From Cochliopodium minus (Eukaryota; Discosea; Himatismenida; Cochliopodiidae): 64,000 nucleotides of DNA. The notes beneath the pieces are model-generated. The model saw nothing but the letters and a program-made list of their open reading frames with translations. It did not search any database and was not told the origin of the DNA. Position 1 is the stretch's first letter, and the number at the start of each line of letters is the position of its first letter. Shown here in pieces: positions 1-13,711 of this stretch. The position numbers were made by a program, and so were the translations under genes. The stretch spans positions 1 to 64,000 of the forward strand of contig JAMYWO010000065.1 of assembly GCA_024220525.1 (NCBI GenBank), given 5' to 3'.

Positions 1-2486
1 CAGATACAACTAAGAAAAAAAATGTAACAAATTAAAATTCAAAATATTTTAAAATGTAATTAAGATTAATAAATAAATAAAAATGAAAAAATTGAAAAAT
101 TAATAAATGAAATAAAAATAAAAAAATCGAATATAAAAAAAAAAAATAATGAAAAATTAAAATGAAAAATTAATTTCAAAAAAAAAAATAATGTAAACAA
201 ATAAAAAATAAATATTTTCAACCAATATAAATTGAAAATAAATATTTTCAACTAATTTAAATTGAAAATATTTTTTAAAATAAATTTAAAATTATTTTTT
301 TTTTGAATTTTTACCATCTCCAATAAATTCTCTGTGACTCTCTGCCAATATTGCAACAACGCGAGCAGCATTGTGGATCATAGGCAAAGAATCAGTATTC
401 AAAAGACCTTGAGAAAGTTTGTCGATGGAAATTTTGATCAACTAAAAAGAAAAAAAAAATAAAAATCAAAAAATTAATAAAAAATAATAAATAAAATAAT
501 CATAACAAATAATTAAAAAAAAAAATCAAAAAGATGATAATTAATAAGAAAGAAAGAATAATCTTGTAGATAGAAAATAAATTTAAAAAAAAATGGAAAA
601 TAAAAAATGTAAGAAATAACGAGAATAATAATGAGAAAAATGAATTTAAAAAAAATATTTAAAATAAAAACTAAAATAAATTAAATTTATTCGTTGAAAA
701 AAAAAAATTTTACTTTTTTTTCTTCATAAGGAATGACAAAATCTTCAAATTTCTCCCAAGTAGGTATCTTGGTGAAAGCAGTGATGGCCTCGAAGGAAAC
801 CCTCATGTTTTTGTCTTGTGCAAAGTAGGTGATGGCTCCGTAGAAGAGGTCAGCGTTGGCGACTTCGCTGGAGTTGGCGAGTTGCGTGAACATTTTGATG
901 AGGTAGATTTTGGCGATGGGATCTTTCAAGTTGAATTCTATTTCTGGATCTTTCTCTATTCATTTTTTTTTTTCAAAGAAATAATTAATTTTTAAAAAAT
1001 AATTTAATTTGCAAGATTATCTTTAAGAAATTTTTAAAAGAAAGAAAAATTTTTAAAAAAAATTTGTTAATTTAATATAAAAAAAAGAAAAATTTTTAAA
1101 AAAAAGAAAAATATTTCATAATCATTTTATTCTATGAAAAATAAATTGAGTTTTAGTCAAGAATTTAAATTGAAAAAATGAAAAAATGAACTTATATAAT
1201 GCAAGAAAATAAAATCAAAAAATTAAAAAAAAAGAATCTAAAAAAATAAAACTTTTCTTTTACTTGTAGAAACAATTTCAGAAAATTTTGTAAAGGTGGA
1301 AGCAACTTTTTGAGGCTCCTCAACAGCATGGTTATAACACAAAATGGCAGCGTTACGTGTCACTGCGGCATATTCGCTCTTGAGGCAATCGACGATGGGG
1401 ATGAAGATCGAGGGAGCCATTTTGAATTTGTGTTTGAGGGTGGAGATGGCGGAGTATTCCCACAAACACTTGTCTCTGACGGATCCCTTCTTTTTTTTGT
1501 TTTTGTCTGTTGATTTGTGCATTGTGGCTCTGAGCCCTTCACTTATGTGGTTGAGCAAGTTTGCTTTTTTAAAAAAAATTATTTGAATTTTATGTTATGT
1601 TGCTATTTATGTTAAATACATCTCAGAATTTTTTTGAAAATTTTACTACTTGTTATTTATGAACAAAGAAATTAAATCGTATTATTTTTGTTTCTCTGAT
1701 TAAATGTTTATAAATAGTGATTTTTAAGTGTATATTTTGAAAATATTCTGTATACAATGTTAGATTTGAAATATATTCTTTACTTGTGGATATAGGAATA
1801 ATAATTTGAGTTTATTTTTTATAATATGAATTTATATTTAGTATAAAAGTTAATTTGATCTTCTATTTCTTTTCTTTTCGATTATATACTCATTTTTATG
1901 AATAATATTCTTTTGGGAATTTACATTTTGCAAGATTATCCAATGGGGAAAGAAATATCGACATCACCTTCATTGCCAACATTTTTTTATACAGTGCATT
2001 GTTTTTATTATCCAATTCTTTTTGAAAAAGATTGATGGAATTCTAAAATAATACAAATAAAAAGGTTGTAAATAATTGATTTTTTTTTTGTCAAAAAGGA
2101 TTGCTAAAAATGGATTGCTATCTTTTTTTTTTTTTTTTTTGAAAGAAAAGAATCTTACTGTTATTGCTTTACATTCATCTCCAAATGCATGACATAAAAA
2201 ATAACTTGCCAATTGATTTAATTTTTTATCTGAACTGGATCCAGATAATGAATCTATAATTGAATTCAAAGAAGGATATTAGTTTAAATTGTACAAAAAA
2301 AATTTTGATGATGGATTTACATGGAACTATAAATTCGCTTATTGATTCATCTGGCTGATAAAATGTCAAAGATACGAGATAATTCATAATTTTCTTGTTT
2401 TTCTTTAGCAAATTTGTTTTAATCTCTTCATATTTTATGGGTACTTTATTGACAAGGTATTTTGAAATTAATTTTTGATCTGACAT
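1..2486 (-). CDS. HEAT/ARM-like helical repeat protein, N-terminal part (continues left of window)
   Basis: A multi-exon minus-strand gene starts at the ATG at 2484-2486 (MSDQKLISKY) and runs out of the window at position 1. Exons I can support are about 2486-2321, 2259-2163, 2040-1930, 1576-1264, 955-714, 441-315 and 10-1, each with GT-AG borders and compatible phase. The protein is a string of amphipathic helical segments with HEAT/ARM character (for example AAVTRNAAILCYNHAVEEP, and MIHNAARVVAILAES near 390). That suggests a vesicle-coat or adaptor large subunit; a TPLATE-like TSET subunit is one guess I cannot support by signature motifs. The downstream exons reappear, displaced, at 3421-4073. 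Family assignment is uncertain; that the gene is real is likely, because the exons are far less A/T-rich than the introns. Confidence 0.6.
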
Positions 2487-2679
2487 TGATGATCAAATAT
2501 TCGAGAACTCTTTTTTTTTTTAAATTTGCATAAAAACAAATATTGTTTAAAATTGTTCTCAATGATCCAATAGAAGTTCTTTTAATTGCAAGTGTTTTGA
2601 AACAATTTATAAAGGGTGAAAATTATAATTTTGAAAAATAATTAAAATAAAGAAGAGGTTGATTGAAACTAAGCATAAT

Positions 2680-3312
2680 ATGAAATATTCTATTTGCTTT
2701 ATTTTTATATTCCTCATATTCCATTTAATCACCCAAACATTTGGGCAATATACCTATGATTGGTAAAAAAAAAACAAATCCATTATCAAACTAATAACTG
2801 ATAATGACAAAAATATACACCTCTACCAATTAATATCGATCTAATATCAAATTTATATCCAGTTCCCCAACAATAAACAAGAAAAAATTTAATTTTACCG
2901 GATTCGAAAGAAAAGCGAGTGATTATTTCATTTCATATATTTGGCCAACACAAGACGATAGTAATCAGAAATCAAATAATTTCAAAATAAATTCAATCAT
3001 ACTAACCAATATCACCTAATCTGAATTTAAACAGATTATTACATCAATTTATGCAGAAATACTCTTGAACCAAGTTGTGGTTCAAAAGGTAAATAGAAAT
3101 TAGGTTTTAAAAGATAAAAATTAATCAAATTTTGTTGATTATTAGCTTCAGGATGGTAATATCGTTTAAAAACATCTCTTTTGACATTATTTTTTCCGAT
3201 ATATCCCTACCTTATAGTGCAACATCAGGCCCATTTTGCAGAGTTCCATATTGTGGTGCATGGCAATTGGGAGATGTTGAAACAGTGAAATGGGAATTGC
3301 ATAATGATACTG
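2680..3312 (+). CDS. Putative secreted protein, 3' end lost at an assembly join
   Basis: The ATG at 2680 opens a classical signal peptide (MKYSICFIFIFLIFHLITQTFG) followed by QYTYD and a GTAAAA donor at 2763. A phase-compatible second exon from about 2872 reads CSPTINKKKFNFTGFERK and onward but meets a TAA near 3019. A later open stretch at 3140-3312 (containing FCRVPYCGAWQLGDVETVKW) is open up to the single n at 3313. Whether these stretches belong to one gene with an indel or missed intron, or to a broken gene, cannot be settled here. I do not recognise the family. The secretion signal is the only firm feature. Confidence 0.4.
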
Positions 3313-3313
3313 N
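3313..3313. other. Single-n scaffold join
   Basis: A lone n interrupts an open coding stretch (TVKWELHNDT just before it). What follows is an A/T tract and then exons of a different, minus-strand gene. The content change on the two sides implies a contig join of unknown length rather than one ambiguous base. Confidence 0.85.
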
Positions 3314-3420
3314 AAAAAATAAAAAAATAAAAAAAATAAAAAATAAAAAATAAAAAATAAAAAATAAAAAATAAAAAATAAAAAATAAAAATTAAATAAA
3401 GATAAAAATATAAAAAATTA

Positions 3421-4073
3421 GTTTTTTACTTCAACAACTAAAGCATTTCCACCAGGAAACTTCATGACGGTGTTCCAGATTTCTCCAATGATAGCCATGT
3501 TGGCTTTTTCTGGTAAATGTTTGCACCAGCAAAAGACAATGTCCAAAGTGTTACTTGCTATCTTAGGTGTTTTCTCAGTTCTAAAAAAAAAAATAAAAAA
3601 TAAAATAAAATAAAATAAAATTTGACAAAAAATTAATGAATAAAAATAAAATGAGTAAATAAAAATAATAAAAAATAAAACAAAACATTAACATTATTAT
3701 AAATAATATAAAAAAAAAATTTAATTAAATATAAAAAAATAAAAAAATAAAAACAAAATAAAAACATTAAAAATATTAAAAATAATATAAAAGTAATACA
3801 AAAAAAAAAATAAAAATAAAAACAATCAAAGATTTTGTACCTTCTTTTGAGCTCTTCAAAGATCTCATCGAAAAGAAATCCAGGAAACTTGTTTCTGATG
3901 AATTCAACAGTGATTTTCTTTTCAACTTCATAGCCGTCGCTTGAAGAAGTCAACCATATGAAGGCTTTCAATGCTTGGGCTCTGATGTGAACGGACTCGT
4001 TGTTTAACAGAGTTTTGAGAGGTTCTACGATTTCTTCTAGAGGGTAGCTTTGTATTTCTTCTTCAGATACAAC
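3421..4073 (-). pseudogene. Displaced duplicate of downstream exons of the HEAT/ARM-like gene
   Basis: Two minus-strand exons, about 4073-3841 and 3590-3430, splice cleanly (AG|A across the intron) and contain RAQALKAFIWLTSSSDGYE and FPGGNALVVE. The acceptor and first bases of the upper exon, with the adjoining intron (4064 to about 4141), are identical to window positions 1-78. These exons are therefore what should follow position 1 on the left. Sitting 5' of the parent gene's start codon they cannot be expressed as part of it. Best explanation: an allelic or overlapping contig misplaced by the assembler. A real partial duplication is the alternative. Confidence 0.65.
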
Positions 4074-4180
4074 TAAGAAAAAAAATGTAACAAATTAAAA
4101 TTCAAAATATTTTAAAATGTAATTAAGATTAATAAATAAAAAATGAACAAATTGAAAAATTGATAAATGAAAAAAATAAA
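4064..4180. repeat. Direct repeat of window positions 1-120
   Basis: Positions 4064-4141 match 1-78 base for base. The similarity then decays through small indels and substitutions (a four-base difference after the shared AATAAATAAA, then scattered changes). It covers the first ten bases of an exon and its upstream intron. The mismatch pattern looks like two haplotypes of one locus, or a recent duplication. Confidence 0.85.
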
Positions 4181-4290
4181 ATAAAAAAAATTAATGTTAA
4201 AAAAAATAAAAAATAAAAAATAAAATAATAAAATAATAAAATAATAAAATAAAAATAAAAATAAATAAAAAATAAAAAAATTTTGAATAG

Positions 4291-5639
<1,349 letters not shown>

Positions 5640-6263
5640 AAAATTACCTTCTTATTTATTAAAACCATTACATTCAAAATATTTGATCAAAAACAAAAAC
5701 AAAATTCATTTTCTAACAAATATTTGTTAATCTTTGGTGAAGTGATCACAAAATAAAAAATTTTCAAAAATCATGATTACAAGTTCCTGGAAAGGAACTC
5801 GTGTTTCTACCAAAAATCTGAGAAAAAAAAAAAAAAAAAATTAAAATTCTTTATATTCTTTTCAAATACTTTTATTTCAATTTGTAAACATTAACTTCTA
5901 CATCAACTATTGCTTTTTTTGGATTTCTCTGGAGTTCAAAATTCTTTATAGGATATTCTATGTTTATTTCAATGTATTCTTTGTATAATCAGAAGAATTA
6001 ATAAATAAAGGATTTATATTCTTGTTGGTGTTGTTTTTATATGATTTTCAAACTAGTTGAAACGCTCCTTTAATTTTTTTATATAATCATTTATTATCTA
6101 AAAATCCTATTTTGTAAAAGTTAAACTAGCAAAGTTTCCATTTTGAAATATAATTTGATCAATTTCATTTTAATTCTTTTGGTTTGAAAGAAATGGAATT
6201 GAACCACAATATAATATTTCATAAAAAAAAAAAAGAAATTTTGAATTGTTGTCCAACAAGATA
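5640..6263. other. Intergenic region
   Basis: About 620 A/T-rich bases between PEX1 and the next plus-strand gene. I see no credible ORF, RNA gene or repeat. It should hold the PEX1 3' UTR and the next gene's promoter. Confidence 0.6.
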
Positions 6264-8332
6264 ATGAAAATTGCAATTTTGTTATTAGCATTTTGTGTAA
6301 TTAAAATAATTCAATTTAAGAATGATAATTAACTTAACTTTTTTATTAGACCGGATTTCAAGGTTTAGTTCTTATTGTGAATGGAACTAATCAAGTGATA
6401 TCAATCCAAACTCCTACATATGAATACAGGTTCCTTAAATGAAGAAAATTCAAATTTAATTTATTTTTATATTTGGATATTAGCCCAATCAAACCAATCA
6501 ATAATAGTATTCCACTATTTGGACCATTGATACCAATAGGATCAAATGAAAAAGAATTGAAGGCATGTTCGATTGATAAAATGAACAAAAATATTCTACC
6601 ATTTGTAAAAAAATTCTTTAATATCCCAATTTCTGAAAAAAGTTTATAAAAAATTTCAATATTTCTTATAAAAACGATATAAACTCAAATTTTTTTGGCG
6701 TTTTTTTAAAAATTTTTAAAATATATAAAATAAATTAAAAAGTTGAATGGATCAATTTCTATTGTTGCAGCTGGTGGGTGTTCTTACGAGGTTGAATTTC
6801 TAAATTTAAACTGTAAAAAAAATTTAATGAAAAAATAGGAACACATTTTGTTAGTACAAAGTAAGAAACTGAAAAAAATTGATTATTCTACTAAATTATT
6901 CTAATAAAAAAACTTAAGATTTAGGATCAATAGGAGTGGTAATAATAACAAAATCTCAAGACTTTTCTTGTAGATTAAGGAAAATAACAAACATTCATTC
7001 AAAAATAAAAATTCCCGCCATCTGTTTAGAGGAGAAATCATTTGTAAAGATTTCTCCTCTATTCTCCCAAAATCTTTTGTTAGGGAAATTCGATAATATC
7101 AAAACAGAGTATGATTCTATAAGTCGTGGTATTTAAATAAATTAATTGAATTTTTAATTTAAAATTTTGGATTTTCAAGGTGCGATGATTACTTTTCAAG
7201 TAGTTTTGATGACTTTCATGTTTGTAAAAAAAAAAAAAAAAAAAAATTATTACAAAAAAATTATTAAATTTATTAGTTTGGAGTTTCTGGACTTTTTGTA
7301 AGATTAGTTCAATGTATAAAAAGAACAGGATTTAAACCCACTCTTCCTATTTTAAACTTACTGTTTTATATTTGTGGATGTTTCTTTCTTATACTATACA
7401 TGGTAAAATAAACAAAAAAAATAAATTTTTTTTTTTAATCAAATTTTTTTTAAAGATTGGTAAAAGAATTTTAAATAATAAATAAAAAAAGAGAAATTTT
7501 AAAATTTTCAATTTTTAAAAGATCCAGTTGCTTATTGGAAAATTTATTCTGTTTACCCATTAAATTTCACTTTATTCGCTATTGGAGAATTTATTTGTTC
7601 ATTGGGATCTATTGTTATCGACATCAACTTAATTAGTATTTTCTTCAAAGAAAGAGGTTTTTTTTTTTTTAATGTGAAATTTTTAAAAGAAAATAATTAA
7701 TTTTTAGGATGGTCTTTTCACTATGTCAGAATTATATCGATAACTATGTTCGGAAGTATTACGATTTATCATGTCATAGTTTTTGCAATCTATTTTAAAA
7801 AAATTTCAAATTGGAATCCTGACCCAACCTTTTACTTTGTTACAATAGCGATCATTCATTTTTTCTTTCACCTTATTTTCATACCAAGTAAAAAAAAATT
7901 ATTAGTTTCATTTTTATTGAGATTATTTAAAATATTTAAATTTAAAGTGGGAATTTATTTCATTCAGAGATTTAGAAGATTTTCAAAAATACAAAATGAA
8001 AAGAAAAATTCAAGAGATTATTTAAGATTGGGTTAAATTATTTCACACTTTAAATTTTTGAAATAATTTTATTTCTTAAAAAAGGTATTGCTATCATTAT
8101 CATTGATTTTGGTGCATTAAATGCAAATGCTTTAACAATTTCAGGAGCAATTTATGAAGTTCAAGTTAATTTTCGATTGTCACTTCTTATTCCAATTCTG
8201 TGTGCTGTTATAGGATGCATTGCAATGATTGGAATTACCCTTTTCTATCAAAAACCTCCCATTAAAAAAAATAGAAGAGGTACCACTTTAAGTTTTACAA
8301 ATTTTTCAAACGAGAACGAAATGAAAAATTGA
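6264..8332 (+). CDS. Secreted PA-domain protein with C-terminal multi-pass membrane region
   Basis: The reconstructed product starts with a signal peptide (MKIAILLLAFC|TGFQG). It then has an extracellular domain with a protease-associated (PA) fold: GSISIVAAGGCSYEEHILLVQ, IGVVIITKSQ and IPAICLEEKS are the hallmark PA segments. Six or seven hydrophobic helices follow (about 7190-7230, 7280-7400, 7560-7650, 7710-7800, 7830-7890, 8085-8260) and a short basic tail ends at TGA 8330-8332. About ten exons; a 22-base exon (6839-6860) and an apparent 4-base exon ATTG (7456-7459) are needed to keep frame. PA plus multi-TM proteins include intramembrane proteases (SPP-like) and receptor-like proteins. 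I do not see the YD or GxGD aspartyl protease motifs, so a receptor or sorting role is more likely. No ring or catalytic domain is visible. Confidence 0.75.
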
Positions 8333-9318
8333 AGAAAATAACTTTTTTGTTTTTAAAAATAAAATTGTCAGAATTAAATTTTTTAGAATTAAAGTGAAAA
8401 CTTTTTATGTTTAAAATTAATCATTTTGTTTCCTTTGTAATTTTTTTTTTATTTTTCTTGAAAAGTGTTTTATTTGTTTTTATTCATCGAGATTATAATT
8501 TTGGATCAATTATCAATCTCCAATCTCTTTTGAAATTTTATTTTATAAAGTCCCAAAGCGTTTTCAGTTATTCTTTTTTTTTGTTTGAAAAAATTATTGA
8601 ACAAAATATCACTGCAAAATGGAAAAATAATATTTATTTCTTGAAGAAATACAGATGGATATAGTTTATAATAAATGAAAGTAATTGAAAGAATTTGCAG
8701 GGTGATAATATAAAATATTTGACATTAGTTAATTTTGTTCTCATGATTTCTTGATATATAATTTTGAGAAAAATAACGAAATATTTGTATTATTGGGAAT
8801 ATACCAGGAGAATGATTATTTTATTCAGCAGTTATTTATATGGAAGAAAATAAATGTTCATCATATCCAATTATATACAGTTATATACATTTTTCTTCCA
8901 TATAGTATGTTCCTATTCCGTTCTTTTAATTTTATAGTGATATTTTTATTTATCATTCTTACAATTTAAAAACTTCAATAAAAAAAAATGATTACCATCA
9001 GTAATTGTGAAATGTAGATTTGATATGCTATTCTCCTAATCTTTTGATGTATATAGTATTGAATATAAAAATTTCATTTGAAAATATTGAATATTTTGTC
9101 ATTACTCCAATTAAATGAAATAAAGAATTCATTCAATCTTATTTTCAAATAAAAAAGTGATATAATCTTAAAGTTTCATGATTTTCGTAAAGAAAAGGGT
9201 AAATTATGATAACAATTTTATTTAGAAGAAAAATTTATGATAAAAAAATTTTTATGGCTTTATTTGACAAAATTCATTATTTATAAATATTTCAGCTTTT
9301 TTTTTTAAAAAAAATTAT
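8333..9318. other. Intergenic region with only A/T-rich ORFs
   Basis: Almost 1 kb between the PA-domain gene and histone H3. The reading frames present (for example 8407-8664 and 8751-8969) are Phe/Ile/Lys-rich translations of A/T-rich DNA with no recognisable domain, and I do not call them genes. I see no RNA gene. Confidence 0.6.
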
Positions 9319-9726
<408 letters not shown>

Positions 9727-9894
9727 TTAAAGTTTTAAGTTTTTGTGTTTATATTTAAAAATATAGTTTTTTTTTTATTTTATTTAACAATAATTAAATG
9801 AAAATATATTATATTTTTCAAATTTATTACCAAGGAAGAAAATAATTTAATGTTGTCAAGGAAAAATAAATAGCCATATCAATTGCTGTGATGA

Positions 9895-10685
9895 TTATGG
9901 TAATGGATAACCCTTGTCACTGCTGTAATGGGGTGGAAGATCTTCGCCATATTCGGGGAATCTCTTATCATCATAGGGATAATCGTAGTATCTATCACCT
10001 CTATTCTCCTCNNNNNNNNNNNNNNNNNNNNNNNNNNNNNNNNNNNNNNNNNNNNNNNNNNNNNNNNNNNNNNNNNNNNNNNNNNNNNNNNNNNNNNNNN
10101 NNNNNNNNNNNNNNNNNNNNNNNNNNNNNNNNNNNNNNNNNNNNNNNNNNNNNNNNNNNNNNNNNNNNNNNNNNNNNNNNNNNNNNNNNNNNNNNNNNNN
10201 NNNNNNNNNNNNNNNNNNNNNNNNNNNNNNNNNNNNNNNNNNNNNNNNNNNNNNNNNNNNNNNNNNNNNNNNNNNNNNNNNNNNNNNNNNNNNNNNNNNN
10301 NNNNNNNNNNNNNNNNNNNNNNNNNNNNNNNNNNNNNNNNNNNNNNNNNNNNNNNNNNNNNNNNNNNNNNNNNNNNNNNNNNNNNNNNNNNNNNNNNNNN
10401 NNNNNNNNNNNNNNNNNNNNNNNNNNNNNNNNNNNNNNNNNNNNNNNNNNNNNNNNNNNNNNNNNNNNNNNNNNNNNNNNNNNNNNNNNNNNNNNNNNNN
10501 NNNNNNNNNNNNNNNNNNNNNNNNNNNNNNNNNNNNNNNNNNNNNNNNNNNNNNNNNNNNNNNNNNNNNNNNNNNNNNNNNNNNNNNNNNNNNNNNNNNN
10601 NNNNNNNNNNNNNNNNNNNNNNNNNNNNNNNNNNNNTGAATATGATCATATTATCATTTGTATATGTTGATTGATATTGATCCAT
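9895..10685 (-). CDS. Tyr/Asp/Gly-rich protein, middle lost in an N gap
   Basis: To the right of the gap a minus-strand frame starts at ATG 10685 (MDQYQSTYTNDNMIIF). To its left a minus-strand frame ends at TAA 9895-9897, after GDRYYDYPYDDKRFPEYGED and LPPHYSSDKGYPLP. The two frames are compatible with one gene, but the 625-base gap (10012-10636) hides the link, so they could be two genes. The visible C-terminus is rich in Tyr, Asp, Pro and Arg, typical of low-complexity or RNA-binding tails. Function unknown. Confidence 0.4.
10012..10636. other. Assembly gap (625 n)
   Basis: Run of unknown bases. Coding sequence enters from the left side, so at least one gene is interrupted. The missing 5' exon of the plus-strand gene beginning near 11006 could also lie in or near it. 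Confidence 0.99.
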
Positions 10686-11005
10686 TCTTTGATATATTTA
10701 CTAACAAATTTTCTCTCTCAATATTTTCATAAAATTAAAAATTCAAATGTATAAATTTAAATAAATTATTAAAATAGTGAGATCATTCTAAATAATCGAC
10801 AAAATGTTTGAATACAATCATCAAAATATTTAATGTATTATTATTCAATTTGAAATTTCAATTTTATAAAAAATTATTAATAAAAAAAATTTTGATAAAA
10901 ATTAAATTCCTTTTTAAAATCAATGATTTGATATTATACTTTATTTTTTTTTTGAAAAGATAATTTTCTTCAAAAAATAATTTTATTTTCTTAAAATTTA
11001 AAAGA

Positions 11006-12390
11006 CGGATTAAAATTCTATAAGCCATCTATGAAAGCAGATATCAATATACCAGCTCTGATGATTTGCAAAAAAGAAAACAAAGAAGATTTCAAATCAA
11101 TTAACTTGGTTTCAAGCTTCGGTTTTCTCCTCAAACATGACTACACTGACTCCAACGAAGACATTTTCATCTACAGCAACAATGGTCTTCACGGTAAAAA
11201 ATAAATAAAAAAAAATAATTTAAAAAATATAATAATAAAATTTTAAATATAAAAAAATAAAAATATAAATCAAAAATAAATAAAATACAAAAAAATACAA
11301 AAAAATACAAAAATAAAAAACAAGTAATAAAAAAAAAAACAAATAAATACAAAAATAAAACAAGTAATAAAAAAAAAAAATTTTAAAATAAGAAAATAAA
11401 TCAAAAATAAAAAATAAAAAAAAAATAATTTAAAAAATATAAGAATAAAATTTTAAATATAAAAAAATAAAAATATAAATCAAAAATAAAATAAAATACA
11501 AAAAAAATACAAAAAATACAAAAATAAAAAAAATACAAAATTAAAAAACAAATAAATCAAAAATAAAAAATAAAATAAAAAAAAAAAAATTAATTTTTAT
11601 AGCATTAAATCTTCGTGACGGATACTCTATAAAAATTTTTGAACTGGTCAAAGTGTTAAAGTTTATTTTCGACAAACATCATAACTTTTCTTGTATTTTG
11701 ACCCATAGAAGTATCAACGAAAAAGGTTTGAATAAAAATAAAATCACAAAAAAACATTAAAAATTATTTTCCGTTCAAAAAAAAAAAAAAATTTTTTTTT
11801 AAAAAAAGATTTAATTGATTTAAAAAATTTGGGTCTTATTCCTTACAAAAACATTCCAAATTTGTTTGAGAGTCCTGCTTCTTATTTTATCACACCACTT
11901 TTGTTCTACAGATCGTATTGGGGATGGCTGTGGACTCCACATATGCCTAAAGAAAATGAAAACAAAGAGATTGATCTTTTTGAATGCAATTGGATGCCCA
12001 TTTCCAACCTTGGGTGTTTAGTTGTCAAAGTAAAAACAAAAAAAATATAAAAAATAAAATAAAAAAATAAAAATAAAATAAAAATATAAAAATTAAATAA
12101 AAAAATAAAAATTAAATAATTAAAGGGAGGTGACTTTAATGGATTAAAACCAGCAAATAATAACATGCTTATCATTCAGCAACTATTGTCTTCGGGATCA
12201 AAATATGTGTATCTCGATGAGTGGAGCCCGTCCAACCACTTCTACTTCTCAAACTCTTTCAAGAAACACATCTTCTTTGTTGTTTTGTGCTTGAAATATA
12301 AGCAGAAACAATTCAACTTGAAGATACCAAAGTATATTCTGTTTGAGATTTTTCAAAAGAAGGGAATTTTGTCCAATTTTTTTTTTTGAT
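11006..12390 (+). CDS. Unknown protein sharing a C-terminal motif with the LRR pair (5' end not found)
   Basis: Four exons are supported (about 11006-11194, 11603-11725, 11809-12030, 12126-12390) with GT-AG borders. They contain KPSMKADINIPALMICKKEN, GYSIKIFELVKVLKFIFDKH, LLFYRSYWGWLWTPHMPKEN and KYVYLDEWSPSNHFYFSNSF, ending at TGA after a T11 homopolymer. The start codon is not identified and should lie left of 11006. I recognise no named family. The last 40 residues (a hydrophobic helix, then LKYKQKQFNLKIPKYILFEI) closely match the C-termini of the two LRR proteins at 17-21 kb (KVPKFVLFEI), so they may share a partner-binding module. A homopolymer error could change the true stop. Confidence 0.55.
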
Positions 12391-12762
12391 GTAAATTAAA
12401 AATGGATTTTAATGAAATCAATTTGATACAAAAGAAAATTCCATTAAATTCGAAAATATTTAATTATAATCTTATCTTTTTTTAGACCAACAAACAAAGA
12501 ATGCTATGATAAAATTTCAATCCGTTTTCATGGATAATTTTTTTTCTTCTATAAGACGTCGATTAAATTTGAGAGCAAATAGGAAAATTATAGATATTCT
12601 GAATCATTTTTTGTGAAAATAAAGTTTGAAAGACAATAATATTTTTTTAAAGTATTTTATTAAAACACCCAAAAAATAAATTTTTTTTGATTTTTTTTTA
12701 TTTTCTCCATATTTGAGTATATATTTTTTTATACAACAAAAGTGTATTGATGGGATATATAA
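12391..12762. other. Intergenic region, possible small exon
   Basis: Between the unknown gene and H3 copy 2. An AG at about 12485 is followed by an open stretch (IKFQSVFMDNFFSSIRRRLN, ending at TGA near 12615) that could be an alternative last exon or a tiny gene. I could not connect it in frame to the upstream exons. Confidence 0.3.

Positions 12763-13711
<949 letters not shown>

Noticed and set aside
2680-3019. Non-standard genetic code, suggested by TAA inside a coding-looking stretch
   Set aside because: All clear genes end normally at TAA, TAG or TGA, and reading TAA through would extend them into filler. An indel or missed intron is simpler.
8407-8969. Two membrane-like ORFs downstream of the PA-domain gene
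   Set aside because: Phe/Ile/Lys composition follows A/T content, no GC rise as in real exons, no motif.
9879-10685. Long frames spanning the N gaps (also at 21916-22909)
   Set aside because: They exist only because n codons cannot be read as stops.
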